Positions 39,400 to 53,472 are shown, counted from the first letter of the stretch. The stretch: DNA of 64,000 nt from Epiperipatus broadwayi (GCA_028023455.1 JAQFVV010006626.1:62001-126000), one strand, 5' to 3'. Numbers and translations are program-made. The notes: generated by a model not told the origin, from the sequence alone.

Positions 39400-39806
39400 A
39401 ATCTAAAATTAAACCAGACCAGCATAAAAATAATATTAAAACACAACCTAAGGTTTCACTGCTACAAGCAGACTTCTCAAGCGTAAAGAACTACAAAAAA
39501 ACCACGCATTATATATACTATTAAAAACTACCCACAAATCTATTCACTTCCCATCCACCCTTAATATTAAAAGAACTCTTAAATAAGTTAATTGCTTCAG
39601 AATAATAAATTTTCAATAATAAAGGCTCTTTAATTCTTCTTTTGATTTCATTTCTCTCAAAGAAGACAACCTTAGCTTCATCAAAATCAATAGTGTGGCC
39701 TGTATCTTTTTCATGGACATACAAAGCAGAACTAAGATATCTATTTTTAACTCTACTTTTATGAACCTTTATTCTTTCATTTAAAGCTAGTTTAGCTTTA
39801 TGCTTG

Positions 39807-39808
<2 letters not shown>
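39400..39808 (-). mobile_element. Penelope-like element fragment (GIY-YIG C-terminal part)
   Basis: Minus strand from 39808: an open frame reads KHKAKLALNERIKVHK, then SALYVHEKDTGHTIDFDEAK, FFERNEIKRRIKEPLLLK and a stop at 39521. It matches the second half of the PLE nuclease domain (H...TGH.IDF....I..R...R.IKE). The N-terminal half, including the GIY-YIG tyrosines, is cut off by the (TA)n tract at 39809-39871. Downstream of the stop a CTGC/GCAG hairpin followed by GAAAC lies at 39453-39473. The remaining frame is open, so this fragment is not old. It is a different family from the 27.7 and 53 kb copies. Confidence 0.75.

Positions 39809-39871
<63 letters not shown>
39809..39871. repeat. (TA)n microsatellite
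   Basis: Pure TA repeat truncating the PLE frame. Confidence 0.95.
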
Positions 39872-39874
<3 letters not shown>

Positions 39875-39879
39875 TAAAA

Positions 39880-40413
39880 TTATTACATATGTATTAACTT
39901 AATAAATTTCAGACTCACAGGTAGTTAAAATTGACAAATTTTCTCTTCTTTGATATATAATCTGAATTTGTACAAGTAATATGCTTATTTAAAAATCAGA
40001 TTAACACTATCATCAAGTCCTAAATTCAAACACATTCAGTAAATGTAAATTTATTTAAAAAGCAAATTTTAATCATGGGTGGATCAATTATGATTTTAAA
40101 ACTATTGATTAAAGAGTGTGAGTCCATTTTAAAGTGCATGTGTAATCAGATGTATAAGTAAATATTAAAAATAAAACAATATTTTTTTAAAAAAAAATTA
40201 CTTTCATAAATTTGGGAAACGGCAGAAATTATGAAATTCTAAAACAAGACTTTTTCAAAAGATGCTTTTTAATGAATAGAATTTTATTAATATTAGCAAA
40301 ACAAATACATAATTTTATAAAAATCAATATCATAGACTGTTTATAAATCAATTTATGTAAAACAAATTGTTTGTTATTAATTTTATTCAAACTATATCAT
40401 GTATATATAATGT

Positions 40414-40414
<1 letters not shown>
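39880..40414. repeat. Member of the (TA)n-linked repeat family, then AT-rich DNA
   Basis: The first ~250 bp share TATAATCTGAATTTGTACAA and CATTCAGTAAATGTAAATTT blocks with the 38.5-39.2 kb segments. The rest holds nothing recognisable. Confidence 0.45.

Positions 40415-40468
<54 letters not shown>
40415..40468. repeat. (CA)n/(TA)n microsatellite
   Basis: About 14 CA units followed by about 13 TA units. Confidence 0.95.
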
Positions 40469-40469
<1 letters not shown>

Positions 40470-40472
<3 letters not shown>

Positions 40473-41077
40473 TTTTATGACCTGTATTCCATTTATATCT
40501 GTAGACCTTTTTGTATTTTATCCATTTTAAGATAATTAAATAAATGTCATGCTTAATTTTATATTTACTCTTGATCAAATAATAATTAAGAACTTTGAAT
40601 TTTCAAAATAAAATTTCAATTTATTTTTGAACCCTTCAGAAAATAGTCTTTTTTATACTTTTCAATAGTAAAAGTATAATAATTTGCATGTATCTTTTTT
40701 TTCTTCTATACAAACTATAAATAAAATTATAAATTTTGTTTATAATTCATTTGGTAAAGCAAATTTTTCAGGTTTACTTTTCCCGTAATGTTTTTGAATA
40801 AATATACAACTTTATTTAAATAAGTACATTATTGGATATTAGTTTTTGAAAACAGTGCAAGATACTATTAATCTTTCAGTATAAAAATGATAGATATAAA
40901 AATTAATACTTTTAAGTAAGTTAATTATACAACCAATATAAGGCTTATACTGTAGTTTATTTTAATTTTCAATTCCTTTCTATCCTTGCTAAAACAAATT
41001 TGAATAATACTTTTTTAGTTAGCTAAAAATATTTAAGGCATCCAAATTTAAATAAAACAACATACTATTTTATTAGC
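40470..41077. other. AT-rich DNA
   Basis: No feature was recognised. Confidence 0.45.
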
Positions 41078-41866
41078 AGTTTTTTGGTACTTGGAACTTT
41101 ATCCCCATGTGGCCACCAGAGGCATTGATTTCTGTGTCAACCACAGAAATATTAGAGTAGAGGGCTGAAAGCAGATGGTGAAAATTCCAGCCGCTAGATG
41201 GCGCAAATCACCATGTATACACACAGGAACCTTATGCCAAATAACTGCCAACATTACTACCCACTTGGTGGTGCTTATAGCCATATGTAAATACATCTAG
41301 CTTACATCGTCTGCTACCAGCAATCTAGCCCACTACATGGCGCTGTTTCTCCACACTTTGCATGGAAAAACTGCACCATTTAGAAGTGATATTGATGCTC
41401 ACTTTGTAGTGTTATTTTATATGCACATTCTTAAAGGATCGATAGCGTATAATGTGAAGGTGTTATTAATTTAGAAACCACAACTATTTAAATCTGCTTT
41501 AAAATTTAATATCCTTACATTGAGTTTTACTCTGATAAATCTATGTATTTTTAAATTATTTTCTTTTTCTGTGCGTAGTATGGAGAAACAGTGGCATGTA
41601 GTGAGCTAGATTGCTGGTAGTTGCCGGTAGCAGACAATGTAATCTAGATGTATTTACATATGGCTATCAGCACCACCAAATGGGCAGTAGTGCTGGCAAC
41701 TACTTGGCATAAGGTTCCTGTCATACGCATGGTGAACAGCGCCATCTAGCAGCTGTAACTTGCATCATCTGCTTTTGGCCTCCTACTCTGAATATTTCTG
41801 TGATTGACATGGAAATTAGCACCTCTGATAGCCACATGTGGATAAAGTTCCAAGTACCAGTTTTTT
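41078..41866. mobile_element. Foldback DNA transposon (MITE-like) with 8-bp TSD
   Basis: AGTTTTTT at 41078-41085 and 41859-41866 brackets an element of 773 bp (41086-41858). It starts GGTACTTGGAACTTTATCC and ends with its complement. The arms (41086-41365 and about 41577-41858) match at about 80%, with blocks AGGAACCTTATGCCAA, TAGCCATATGTAAATACATC and AGCAATCTAGC. The unpaired centre is about 210 bp. An 8-bp duplication suggests hAT, P or Merlin-type cut-and-paste transposition; the termini do not match a classic hAT end, so the superfamily is open. It is less AT-rich than its flanks. No transposase is encoded. Confidence 0.8.
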
Positions 41867-41869
41867 AAA

Positions 41870-43925
<2,056 letters not shown>

Positions 43926-44400
43926 TGTACCGGTTTAAATCCACCACGCTTACTCATACACAGTACCCGAGTTCAAACCCAGTCCACGTTTAAGAATAAA
44001 TTCCAAAACGCCAACTAAATTCAAACCCAAACCCCGGTATGACCAACCGATGATGACTTTATAACAGCACGGGGTTATCCCTTTTCTAGCTCAACTCAGA
44101 ACATAGACTAAATTCTTACAGTTAATGATATATAGATTTATTAGACTCTAGATACTGGAACGGTCATTCATGTAACGTATATATTTAAGTTGCCAATACA
44201 GACAGTAAGTGGCTACCTAGATTTAGCGAGTAATAAGGTGGAGGACACAAAAAGTAGACTAAATAAAGTGTTTAATAAGAAAATTAGAAAGCATATAAAT
44301 ATAACGTTCAACAGTACGGTAAGACTTCCATGAATCCTCTTGTACTTAGCTACTAGTCTTTAACAATCATTTTATCTCGTGAACAAAAATATGCCAATAG
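43926..44400. repeat. LTR-like direct repeat, left copy
   Basis: It begins TGTACCGGTTTAAATCCACC and aligns colinearly with 48454-48928 for about 475 bp. The first ~200 bp are over 90% identical and the remainder is more diverged. Shared blocks include CCCCGGTATGACCAACCGAT, CAGCACGGGGTTATCCCTTT and AGTACGGTAAGACTTCCAT. In the orientation of the gag remnant (minus strand) this is the 3' copy. Confidence 0.7.
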
Positions 44401-45100
44401 CTGTGTAGTTAAATGATTGACGGGTGGCTAAGAGAATCAGAGTATTTGAGCATTGAAAAGATATTTATCAAAAGGGTTTTATTAACTTATTTTATTCGAA
44501 TAGACTCGAGCCGTTACGTAGATGGACAGTTGGAAGTGGTTTTATATAAATACGGCATGGAAGATAGATGTACTGAGTGGTTTCTATATTCAAAAGCCCT
44601 ACAGTAATCACTTGCGGTGCATTAACGGAATACCGGGCGACTTGTACTTTGACAAAGGCTTAGTGCCCTTTAAAGTAGCTCCGGGACACGACAACCAGCC
44701 GGGATCATTTCGAACCTGGTGATCCAAGAGATTACCTGGGAAAGAAACTGCTTTCAATCCCCAATGGTAGAATGGCGAGACGCTAACTTCAGCGAAGGGA
44801 AGGCATTGCCACAGACATCAAGGACGAGTACTTGAAGTGGATTTTTAAAAGAAATTATACAAAACCTGGAATCTATTCGTCTGTTTCTACGCTACAGGCT
44901 GAGATCCTTATCCCAATAAAATATAGCGGAATTAAACTGACCGCGAGAACAATAATTAATTAAATTTACTCTGAAACCCTTAACCCTCCAGGTTGACAGG
45001 CGGTAGCGATAGTATCAAATTATACAGTGAGTTATTTCTCATATCATACATGACATTAATATAACACTTTGAAACCAATATATATATTTAAAATTGAACC
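44401..45100. other. G+C-richer segment, unidentified coding-like
   Basis: This is markedly less AT-rich than the flanks. On the plus strand an open stretch (44522-44722) includes NHLRCINGIPGDLYFDKGLV and PGHDNQPGSF, and an overlapping frame continues to about 44840 with IQEITWERNCF. I do not recognise the protein. It may be part of the retroelement or captured sequence. Confidence 0.3.
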
Positions 45101-45144
45101 TTAGATTGCAATTATATGACAACTTAAAATAGAATAATAAGAGT

Positions 45145-45235
45145 GATTTAACATTTACCAACTCGAAAGATAAAAGAATATTTAATTCAGAAAACAAAAT
45201 TACTTTTAAAATAACTTGATCATTATTGTACCCTA
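45145..45235 (+). repeat. Inverted copy of the retroelement leader
   Basis: This ~88-bp segment (TTTACCAACTCGAAAGATAA to CTTGATCATTATTGTACCCT) is the near-exact reverse complement of about 48358-48440, next to the right direct repeat. It shows a rearrangement or nested insertion inside the element. Confidence 0.8.
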
Positions 45236-45576
45236 GTTTTACACAGAGTTGGGAAATATTACTATTGGCATCGTTTGTTTAGAGAAGAAGCAACACAAAA
45301 AAAATATAAATGCATTCATTTTGATTATTATTACTATTAATTACAACTTTTATAACTTATTTCTAAAGACTAGAGCAGAGAATTAAAAGAAAATAAAATT
45401 TACTGACAGGTTAAACAATAGCATTATAAACAACATAAAAACTTACATGTACTTTATTTGATTGATAACATTAAGCTCGGGAGAAAGTTAAAAGTTCGTG
45501 TAACACAGTTACTCTTCTTTCTTCATCCGGTTTGGCTTTTCCCGATTGATATTTCCGACGAACGTAGGCGCGCATA

Positions 45577-45786
45577 TTGAAAGTTATTTGCAAGGCATTG
45601 TCAATTTGGAGATTGGAAGCTGGAAACTATGAAGCACAATACAACATGATCAGTCAGCGGCACGAAGATTCAATTTGGCAGGGCAGAGATCAGTTCCTGG
45701 CACTTAGCCCATCAACATTGCGGTTTACAGGTGAGCTTCTTAACAAAGTTCTAGGAATTACTCTAGCAGCTGCAGTCTTGTCTTAA
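45577..45786 (+). other. Open stretch with a donor-like site, unidentified
   Basis: A 69-codon frame on the plus strand (QYNMISQRHEDSIWQGRDQF and following) in a less AT-rich patch. TTTACAGGTGAGC at about 45723-45735 is a strong match to a 5' splice site. It may be a first exon, an element gene start or chance. No family was recognised. Confidence 0.25.
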
Positions 45787-46177
45787 GACTACCTCTCTCA
45801 ACCACGTCAAAAGTTAGAATAAGTTTTTTTTCTAAGATGGCCACTATTGACCTTTCCGCCTGGTTTTGTGTTTAAGCTCCGCCTACTTTCTCTAGCTTCC
45901 AGCCATCCAGTTTGACCATACAACATTAATTATCCATTCCCATTGTTCTTTTACTTTAGTACGCAATTTTTAAATTGACACGGTAATTACAAATATACAT
46001 TTCTTATCTCATTTCGAATACAATTTAATTACTCTGTACATTTGTGTAACTTAGATTTTAATTAAAAACACTGATCAAAGGAATGTGACTTTTGATCAGT
46101 ATTTTTAAACAACTTTGTACAATTTAAAAAAAAACCAAAATTCAAACAAACATGCCCGCAATGAACTTTAAATTAAA

Positions 46178-46202
46178 NNNNNNNNNNNNNNNNNNNNNNN
46201 NN
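46178..46202. other. Assembly gap (25 N)
   Basis: Run of N. Sequence of unknown length may be missing here, including the region where pol would be expected. Confidence 0.99.
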
Positions 46203-46559
46203 CACGAATATTATTTCATGGTTTGTGACATTTATATACGGAATGTTACATATTGATTTACGAAACATAAAATATATAACTAATTTTTTTATTATGACTG
46301 ACAATAGACAAATCTCACTGCGGGCGGATAGTAGTTCGAATTACCGTACTTAAAACACATGAAACGACAATCGGTTCTTCGATCTGTCTGTTTCATTTCT
46401 TTCACTTTTTAAAAAAAAAAACAAAAAAAAAATGATTATACATAATTCTCTGGTTAACATTTGTTTTCTTTCTTTTCTTTACATTTGATTGACCTCGGAG
46501 AACAGTCTGGGTGAGGGTTTGAACTTAACATTTACAAAATTGGGTGTATTACCGTAGTT

Positions 46560-47215
46560 CCTTTACTCATCATCGCATGCATGTCACAGTGGTCGCTTAC
46601 TCGGGTTATCATTTATTGTTATTTCTACCTTCTCCCTGGGTCGGGAGAGTATATAGGGTTTTAATGGCCTGGTATTATAACTACCCTGTTCCCATTCCCT
46701 TTTAGTTGGATACAAGTCCCCATAGTCGATCTGGTTTAGCAGTTCTACAGCTTTTTCGAACGACATGGGGCAACTCCCCAGCATTATCCTTTGCACCCAC
46801 GGTGGTAGGTTATGCACGACGATATGAGTAATGTGCTGCTCTGTGTAGTTGAAAGGGGTGAGGATTTAAATATCATCGCTAGTGCGTGAAGAAGGCCGCA
46901 AAACTCTGTCTGCTACTTTCGTCGTACTTCAAATTGGAGAACTTGTGTAACAGTCCCTCCTGTTTCTCCACACCAATACCTTTTCAAAATGGCTTCTTCG
47001 TAGCTCTCACATAGTACTCGGTGGCTGTTTCAACAATTTCCACCATGCCTTCGCCGATTCCCTCAGATAATGGCTAGCGACCCGTTATCCTCTCTTTTTC
47101 ACTCATCGGGTGGAAGCACAGAAATTCTCTAATGCTGTCCAGATGCACGGCTGGATTTTCCCGGGGTCGCCTCTAAACGTCTGAATCTGGATAGATGATC
47201 CCTACGTGAGAATGT
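46560..47215 (-). pseudogene. Ty3/Gypsy-type gag remnant (capsid-like region)
   Basis: On the minus strand, frame-broken Gag-like sequence: FRGDPGENPAVHLDSIREFL near 47185-47125, the F.G.P.E....L..F entry to the retrotransposon Gag domain; ESAKAWWKLLKQPPS near 47063-47020, the WW/WY helix; then NYTEQHITHIVVHNLPPWVQ and FEKAVELLNQIDYGDL near 46850-46710. Reading it through needs several frame changes and stops, so it is inactive. No zinc knuckle, protease, reverse transcriptase or integrase was found. The direct repeats and the minus-strand leader on the right fit transcription from 48.9 kb leftward. Confidence 0.65.
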
Positions 47216-47236
47216 TAATCATTCTTATTGGTGTGT

Positions 47237-47957
47237 CTACGGCCTGCTCTCTTTTTTTTCTCTTTCTTTGTTACAAGTTCCCATTGTCGCTATTTGGTTT
47301 TCACACTGGCCCTGCGCCTCAGTTTGCCTTTCTAATTCAACATTTTCAACATCTAGGTCCTGGCCTGTCTTCTCTTCGATGGCTACTTCGCTCAGAGTTT
47401 CTAATCCCATCGGAATGGTTTGGTCCTCTTCTCCCTTCCTCGCACTAATATTTGTTTTACCTTCCCTACCTGTTTTAACGTCCGACCCCATACGCCATTC
47501 TTCAATCCTTAACATACTCGCCATCATCGCCATCATGATCTTCCTGTCCTCTCTCATCTCTCTGAGGATCGCATCGAACTTCGCATCACGATCATGTTCC
47601 CTCTGTTTGGTGTTCCTCTCTGATCGTCCAAAACTTTTTTTTTTATCCTGAAACTTCTTAAAAACAATTTCGTGGTCACTGGATGTCCCACGTCTCTGCA
47701 CCAGTCTGCGGACCCACATGCTACGCTTCCTTCTATTTCTGCCATTTCCTGTTCATTTTTACTTATAAATGTCTCCAGCATAAGAATTCAGCTCTGTATA
47801 ACACTTTGATTTGAATATATACATAAAGATACTGATCCCTGCTCCTAAGTGCCAAATCCTCCCCCCGCTGCTGATACTGTTTGTGTGGCTTCCTTCCTTT
47901 CTCTCTTTTCTTCCTTCGCCTACGTTCCGTCTGGTTTCTGTTATCCAAGTTTTTCAC
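47237..47957 (-). pseudogene. N-terminal gag-like region, coiled coil
   Basis: Three overlapping minus-strand open stretches (47957-47763, 47781-47554, 47719-47237) probably belong to one frame-shifted protein upstream of the capsid-like part. The longest (160 residues) is highly charged, with a NTKQREHDRDAKFDAILREM segment and Met-rich heptads (DRKIMMAMMASMLRIEEW), which suggests a coiled coil. It is a plausible Gag N-terminus by position and charge, with no specific family match. Confidence 0.5.
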
Positions 47958-47959
47958 TG

Positions 47960-48453
47960 TTAATATTTTTTTTTAATTTTTTTATTTAAGTATACACAAC
48001 ATGACATGTTTAAATCCTTACACAAAAAAAAAATACAGGGAAAAAAAACTTTATTTCACCCAGTTCGCACTGTTCTCCTCAGTCCTATAATATAAACATA
48101 TTAATAATGGGTACATAACATAGTATTTTTTTTTTTTTTTTGTATTTCTGTCAGTAATTCTCTCTTTTTATATATATAAACCACCATTCTCTCCTTTGAA
48201 CCCAACAAGACTCACCACTGCTGCATTGACAAACATGTTTGCTGACAAATTTATTTGAAAGGCGCCAGCCAGCAACATGTGACCACTAGATAGTTTAATC
48301 CACTGATCCCCCAAATATATACTTTTTACATGACCTAATAATCATTTGATTCACGATAGGGTACAATAATGATCAAGTTATTTTAAAAATAATTTTGTTT
48401 TCTGAATTAAATATTCTTTTATCTTTCGAGTTGGTAAACAAAAATTTAATAAC
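47960..48453 (-). other. Retroelement leader / 5' untranslated region
   Basis: It lies between the right direct repeat and the gag remnant. On the minus strand it includes an 88-bp block duplicated in inverted form at 45.15 kb and a GCTGGCGCCTTTC stretch near 48260 that resembles a primer-binding site, though it is far from the repeat edge. Poly-A/T runs lie at 48120-48140. Confidence 0.45.
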
Positions 48454-48930
48454 TGTACCGGTATAAATCCACCACGCTTACTCATACACAGTACTCGAAT
48501 TCAAACCCAGTCCACGTTTAAGAATAAATTCCAAAACGCCAACTAAATTCAAACCCAAACCCCGGTATGACCAACCGATGATGACTTTATAACAGCACGG
48601 GGTTATCCCTTTACTAGCTCAACTCAGAACACAGACTAAATTACTTACAGTTAATTATATATAGATCTATTATACTCTGGATATTGGTACGGTCATTAAT
48701 GTAATGTATATATTTAAGTTGCCAATACAGACAGTAGGTGACTAAATAGACTTCGAGAGCAATGAGGTGGGAGACACAAAATTAGATTAAATAAATTGTT
48801 TAATAATAAATAGAAAGCATTAACAAACATTATTCAAAAGTACGGTAAGACTTCCATAACTATTCTATTATGATTGGCTACTAGTCTTTAGTAATCATTT
48901 TACCTGGTAAACAAACTCATGCCAAAAATT
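48454..48930. repeat. LTR-like direct repeat, right copy
   Basis: Colinear with 43926-44400. It starts TGTACCGGTATAAATCCACC. In the orientation of gag (minus strand) this would be the 5' copy. The difference between the copies (about 10% or more) indicates an old insertion. No TSD was identified. Confidence 0.7.
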
Positions 48931-48934
48931 GTCT

Positions 48935-50209
48935 TGGAAAGAATAACTAAAAATATGGGATACCATTTGTGCTGATAAAGAAATTAAAATATTAATGGTT
49001 AACTTCCCAAATATTTATCGCTAGGCTCAGAGATGTGTGTGATGGAATTATATTTATATATTACCAGAATTTAATGAATTTATTTAATATTTGTAAAATC
49101 CTAAAGCCTGAGGATTATATTATGCCATGTTGAAATATAATTTGCAGTTATCTTTTAAGAATATGTGTATAATAATGGATTATATAAATGTCCCAAAGAA
49201 ATGCAAATGGTTCATAAATCTCTATATCTATTGCTAAAGGCTAAAGTTATAAAATATTAGATCATAAAAAGCTAACCAATATGGATTAAATAAAAGTACT
49301 ACTAAAAAAATCATCTAATGATTTGATAAGTGAAAATTGTAAATAGTTATTGGAATTTTAAATCTTTCATGAATCCAGTATAAATTATTATGCACCGGAT
49401 CCTTTAAAATGCTTATAGACATACAGACATTAGGTGTTTGATTACCCATTCACCTCCAAACTTTATTCAAGTGCTATTATTTATATAATTAATTAATAAT
49501 ATATGTACATGTTATAGTTATAAATAGATGTTTTAGATATGCATATGAATTAAAGGAAAAACTTGATAATTAATTTAATTATCATTAAATAAAAATCGTA
49601 TATTCTACATAACTTATTTAGGTTTCAAGACATTTCAAATTTGAATAAGTCATAATATTTTATAAACTTTTTATACTTACTAGATGAGAGTAATCACAGA
49701 TTTTCATTTAATTTTAAACTTGTTATTATCTAATATCATAAGTGGGTTTTTACATTAAAAATTATCATATATTATATTTATAAACTTATATGATTTTAGC
49801 AAGAATATTCATTGATTATTATAACTCAACATAAATAAATTGCTATTATTGTTATTAATTTAGAGTCAAAAATTTAATTTACTTTAGTCAAACAAGGTAA
49901 GTGAATAAACAATGACTAATAAGTATATAATTTTTATAATTTTATCTTTATATTTATTTAGATCAAACAAAAATTAGGATAATATTTTATGAAACCTTAT
50001 TCTATATACATTAGAGCAAGCAATTATTTGATTTTATGCATCTTTGAAACTTGTAGTGGTATGGATTGAATGACTTGGAAATCAAATTAGCATCAATTTT
50101 ACCAAAGCCATTTTCTGAGATAAATCTAAAGTTAATATTGTATTCAATAGAATTTCTGTTTGTTGGACACTTTATATATATGTATATATACTTGTCACAT
50201 TCATGTCAT

Positions 50210-50211
<2 letters not shown>
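48935..50211. other. AT-rich DNA
   Basis: No feature was recognised. Confidence 0.45.

Positions 50212-50282
<71 letters not shown>
50212..50282. repeat. (TA)n microsatellite
   Basis: Pure TA repeat of about 35 units. Confidence 0.95.
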
Positions 50283-50289
<7 letters not shown>

Positions 50290-50547
50290 AAAAATTATTA
50301 TTTTTAATATAATTACAATTTTGTTTTAATTAACGGACATTTTATTTATATTACATAAATATATAATATGACTAAATATAGGGTCACAATGATGAAACTC
50401 AGGGTAGTGGTATATGCACAGTTTATATGTAACCAAATATTGATGTAGCTTTGATAACAAAAAACAATTTCATTATATCTACTAATAATTTAAAAAAAAA
50501 AAAAACACTAAATATCTCATATATTGACAATGTATAAATTTATTCAA

Positions 50548-50638
50548 GCGTTGGTGATCGAGTGGTTAGCGCAGCAGCCTTACAAGCAGTAGTCCCGGGT
50601 TAGTGGGTTTGCTTCCCGGCCAATGCTATGACACATGA
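50548..50638 (+). repeat. tRNA-Gly-derived SINE (head)
   Basis: It reads GCGTTGGTGATCGAGTGG, TTAGCGCAGCAGCCTTACAA, GTCCCGGGTTAGTGGGTTTG, then CCCGGCCAATGCTATGACAC, with an A-rich tail. The GCGTTGG start pairs with CCAATGC, an acceptor-stem relic. It is a compact copy, without the enlarged middle of the 21.5, 54.4 and 55.65 kb copies. Confidence 0.8.
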
Positions 50639-50649
50639 AAAAAAAATGT

Positions 50650-51796
50650 ATGAATTTAATTTAGTCACACTAAAATAAAGTAAATATTTAAATATATCTG
50701 ATTTATTATATATCTAAATTATTTGTGCATATTTATTTGTATAACAGTGAGTTTAGTTTATTCACAGCTAAATAATTAATATTCTTCTTTAAAGTCATTT
50801 CTTTTAAATTCCACAAATAATAATAAACAGATAAATTATGGAATATTATTCCCTGGATTTCTAAATATGAGTATGGGCTGATATATCTTTATAAGGTGAT
50901 CTATGCGAATAATTATAATTGACATATTCTTATCTGAAATAAAATACTGAAGGCAATTATGTTGATATATAAATTCAAATTTTATTTACATTGATACAAA
51001 AATTATCATTTATTTACATTAACAATATTTTTCAATATATCCATTTATTAATACTCCAACTTAAATCTTTAAAACTGAAATCTAACTTAAGTGTATAATC
51101 TCTGTATGTCTGTCAGTAACTTTTAACTATAGTTTGATATTTAATAATACTATAATACTAAACATTCCATTTTAGATTTATATGCAAAGTAGTAATATTA
51201 TTAAATGTAAAATCTGTTTAAACTAAATTTTATTCAAAATAAAATAATTTCGTATGTATTTTTATGTTTTGAGAATAGCTATAACTGAACTTGTCAAGCT
51301 ATGTATAACTTCATGAATAAACCTAAACTTCTTCTACAAATTTAATGTACTATAATATATACCACTATAATTAAAATAACCATAAATTGAAAAAAAAATG
51401 TTATATACGATTGCTACATATAAGTGGCAGAAACTATAGGGCATAAATATAGGCAACCACATCTAATACAGTTAAGAGAAATATCTAAAGTCCTTATAAA
51501 TACAGAAACACAACTTATATAAAATACAATGATCTTTAATATATACAAATTTTTATAAGACTTACAAAAATATACTATTTGTGAAACAAATATACATTAA
51601 TATTAAATTTAAATTTCAGATAAATACAATGTAATTCAGTAATTTTCATTTACATTCACATAATAATACATACATCTAAAATGTATGCTAATATATGTAA
51701 TAAAAATATTAATTTGTTTTATTATTAACCTATTACTAAAGAGATATGTATGTTCTTAAAAATCATTGATCATCTTGAGAAATTCTAGAACATGTG

Positions 51797-51875
<79 letters not shown>

Positions 51876-52605
51876 CGTATACAAGTTGTTTTTTTACAAA
51901 TAATATTAGTATCAAAAATAAGATAAGACTTCATAAGCTGATTCATAGTTTCTCTCTTGTCCTTTGGTGATTTGAAGAAGTCAATAGGTGATGATAAAAT
52001 ATTTTAGAAAAAGTTCATTGGCATACACATACTATATGAATATAGTTATTAGTCTATTGTTCATATTTTTTTATTATTTGCTACCAATCTAGTTATGGCA
52101 AAGCATTAATCCATTAGTAATTTTTATTGATGATTTTTAAAAAAAAAGTTTAATTATGATTTCCATTTTTTAAGTTTCAATTTAAAATTAATTAATGACA
52201 TTAGTATTCTTGAATATAGATGGTTTTCATTGGTAATTTTTTATGAGATGCAAAAGACAATACATTGATCTTGAGGTCTTCCAAAGAATGTTTTATATTT
52301 TTTGTTTTCCCATTGTCATTTTTTACTTATATCATTAGAATTAATAAAATAAACAGGAAGACAATTCATGTTGATGATTTAAACATATATTTATAAATTC
52401 CTGCTTTTGTCAGCATAGAGATCATGAGATAAGTAAATACCATGATACTGGAATATTCTTTTTATCCTCATATTCCATGATCTTTATCACTTTTTCAAAA
52501 TATACACACTAACCTGATCTTGTTTTTGAATATCTTTTTTAAAGCACATTATAAATTGAAGAACGAAAAATTACTTAAAATATTACATAAAATATTTTAG
52601 AAATA
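50650..52605. other. AT-rich DNA with (TA)n
   Basis: A (TA)n tract of about 37 units lies at 51799-51872. Nothing else was recognised. Confidence 0.45.
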
Positions 52606-52727
52606 ATACAGAGTATAATATAAATAAATAAAAACAAATATTATTTCCAAGCGCTTTCAACTCTTACAAGTCCTTATCAAGGCAGTGTAAACAATTCTAT
52701 TTTCTCCTAGGTGATGAATCTAACATT

Positions 52728-53465
52728 TCATTGTATTGGCCAGGAACAACTAATCAGAAAGCTGGTTAATTTTGAATTCATAGCACAAGATGAATTTTGT
52801 ATAATATATGATTCTTTAATCTTGCGTTTTTTATCATGTGTTTCATTCATTAATATTGTAAAATCCTTTGGACTACATATATGGCCTGTATTATTTTGGT
52901 GAACATAAAAAGCTGAATAAACTGTATCATCTTCTCTTGCTCTATTATAAGTATATTTATGTTGTTGAAGGCGATATTTAATATTTGTTTTGGTTTCTCC
53001 AACATATATTGCACTACAATTTATTTGTGGGCATCTAATAGAGTATACAACACTGCTTTTATCCTCCTTATTTATTATTTCCTTAGAATTATTTATTAAC
53101 CTATTAAGGTTAGGTGGAGTTCTCCATGCTAATCGAAAATCTTGACTTAAAGCTTTTATTATATTTTTATTAATATTGGGAATAAAAGCTAATGACATCC
53201 ATGGTTTATTATTCATACTTATATGGTCACTATTATGACACTGTTTATAATGCTTCAATACAGTAGATGATAGCATTTGTTTATTATAACCCACTTGTAT
53301 TAAATCTTGCATATAACATTTTATATTATTTTTCATAAACATTTCATTTGAACACAGTCGTTGATTACGTGTTAAAAAAGCTCTAAAACCAGCTAATTTG
53401 TGTACTAAAGGAACATTAGATGTTGGATGAATGTAACCTCTATTATCTATATGTTTTACAACCAT
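52728..53465 (-). CDS. Penelope-like element ORF, 3' part (thumb linker plus GIY-YIG nuclease)
   Basis: This is an uninterrupted 245-residue frame, the C-terminal third of a PLE polyprotein that normally joins a reverse transcriptase to a GIY-YIG endonuclease and mobilises the element. Residues about 8-35 (NRGYIHPTSNVPLVHKLAGF) are the post-polymerase region, and residues about 85-120 the linker (PWMSLAFIPNINKNIIKALS). Residues about 140-235 are the nuclease: VVYSIRCPQINCSAIYVGET gives the two tyrosine-bearing strands and the paired cysteines, then YRLQQHKYTYN with the catalytic-type Arg and His, NNTGHICSPKDF, and KKRKIKESYIIQ with the conserved Glu. The first Met is simply the first in the surviving frame; polymerase motifs are absent because of 5' truncation, so it cannot act alone. 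The stop is followed by the hairpin motif at 52654-52673. Confidence 0.85.
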   Translation of the reverse strand: MVVKHIDNRGYIHPTSNVPLVHKLAGFRAFLTRNQRLCSNEMFMKNNIKCYMQDLIQVGYNKQMLSSTVLKHYKQCHNSDHISMNNKPWMSLAFIPNINKNIIKALSQDFRLAWRTPPNLNRLINNSKEIINKEDKSSVVYSIRCPQINCSAIYVGETKTNIKYRLQQHKYTYNRAREDDTVYSAFYVHQNNTGHICSPKDFTILMNETHDKKRKIKESYIIQNSSCAMNSKLTSFLISCSWPIQ

Positions 53466-53472
53466 TTTATTT

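Noticed and set aside
47206-47651. Plus-strand frames of 80 and 127 residues
   Set aside because: Antisense to the minus-strand gag-like frames, with Ser/Leu-rich composition typical of shadows.
48255-48270. Primer-binding site for the LTR-like element
   Set aside because: The GGCGCC-containing stretch is about 190 bp from the repeat edge, whereas a primer-binding site should abut it; mentioned only as a resemblance.
52711-52902. Plus-strand frame of 63 residues, and its twin at 53681-53872 on the minus strand
   Set aside because: They are antisense shadows of the two PLE nuclease frames.
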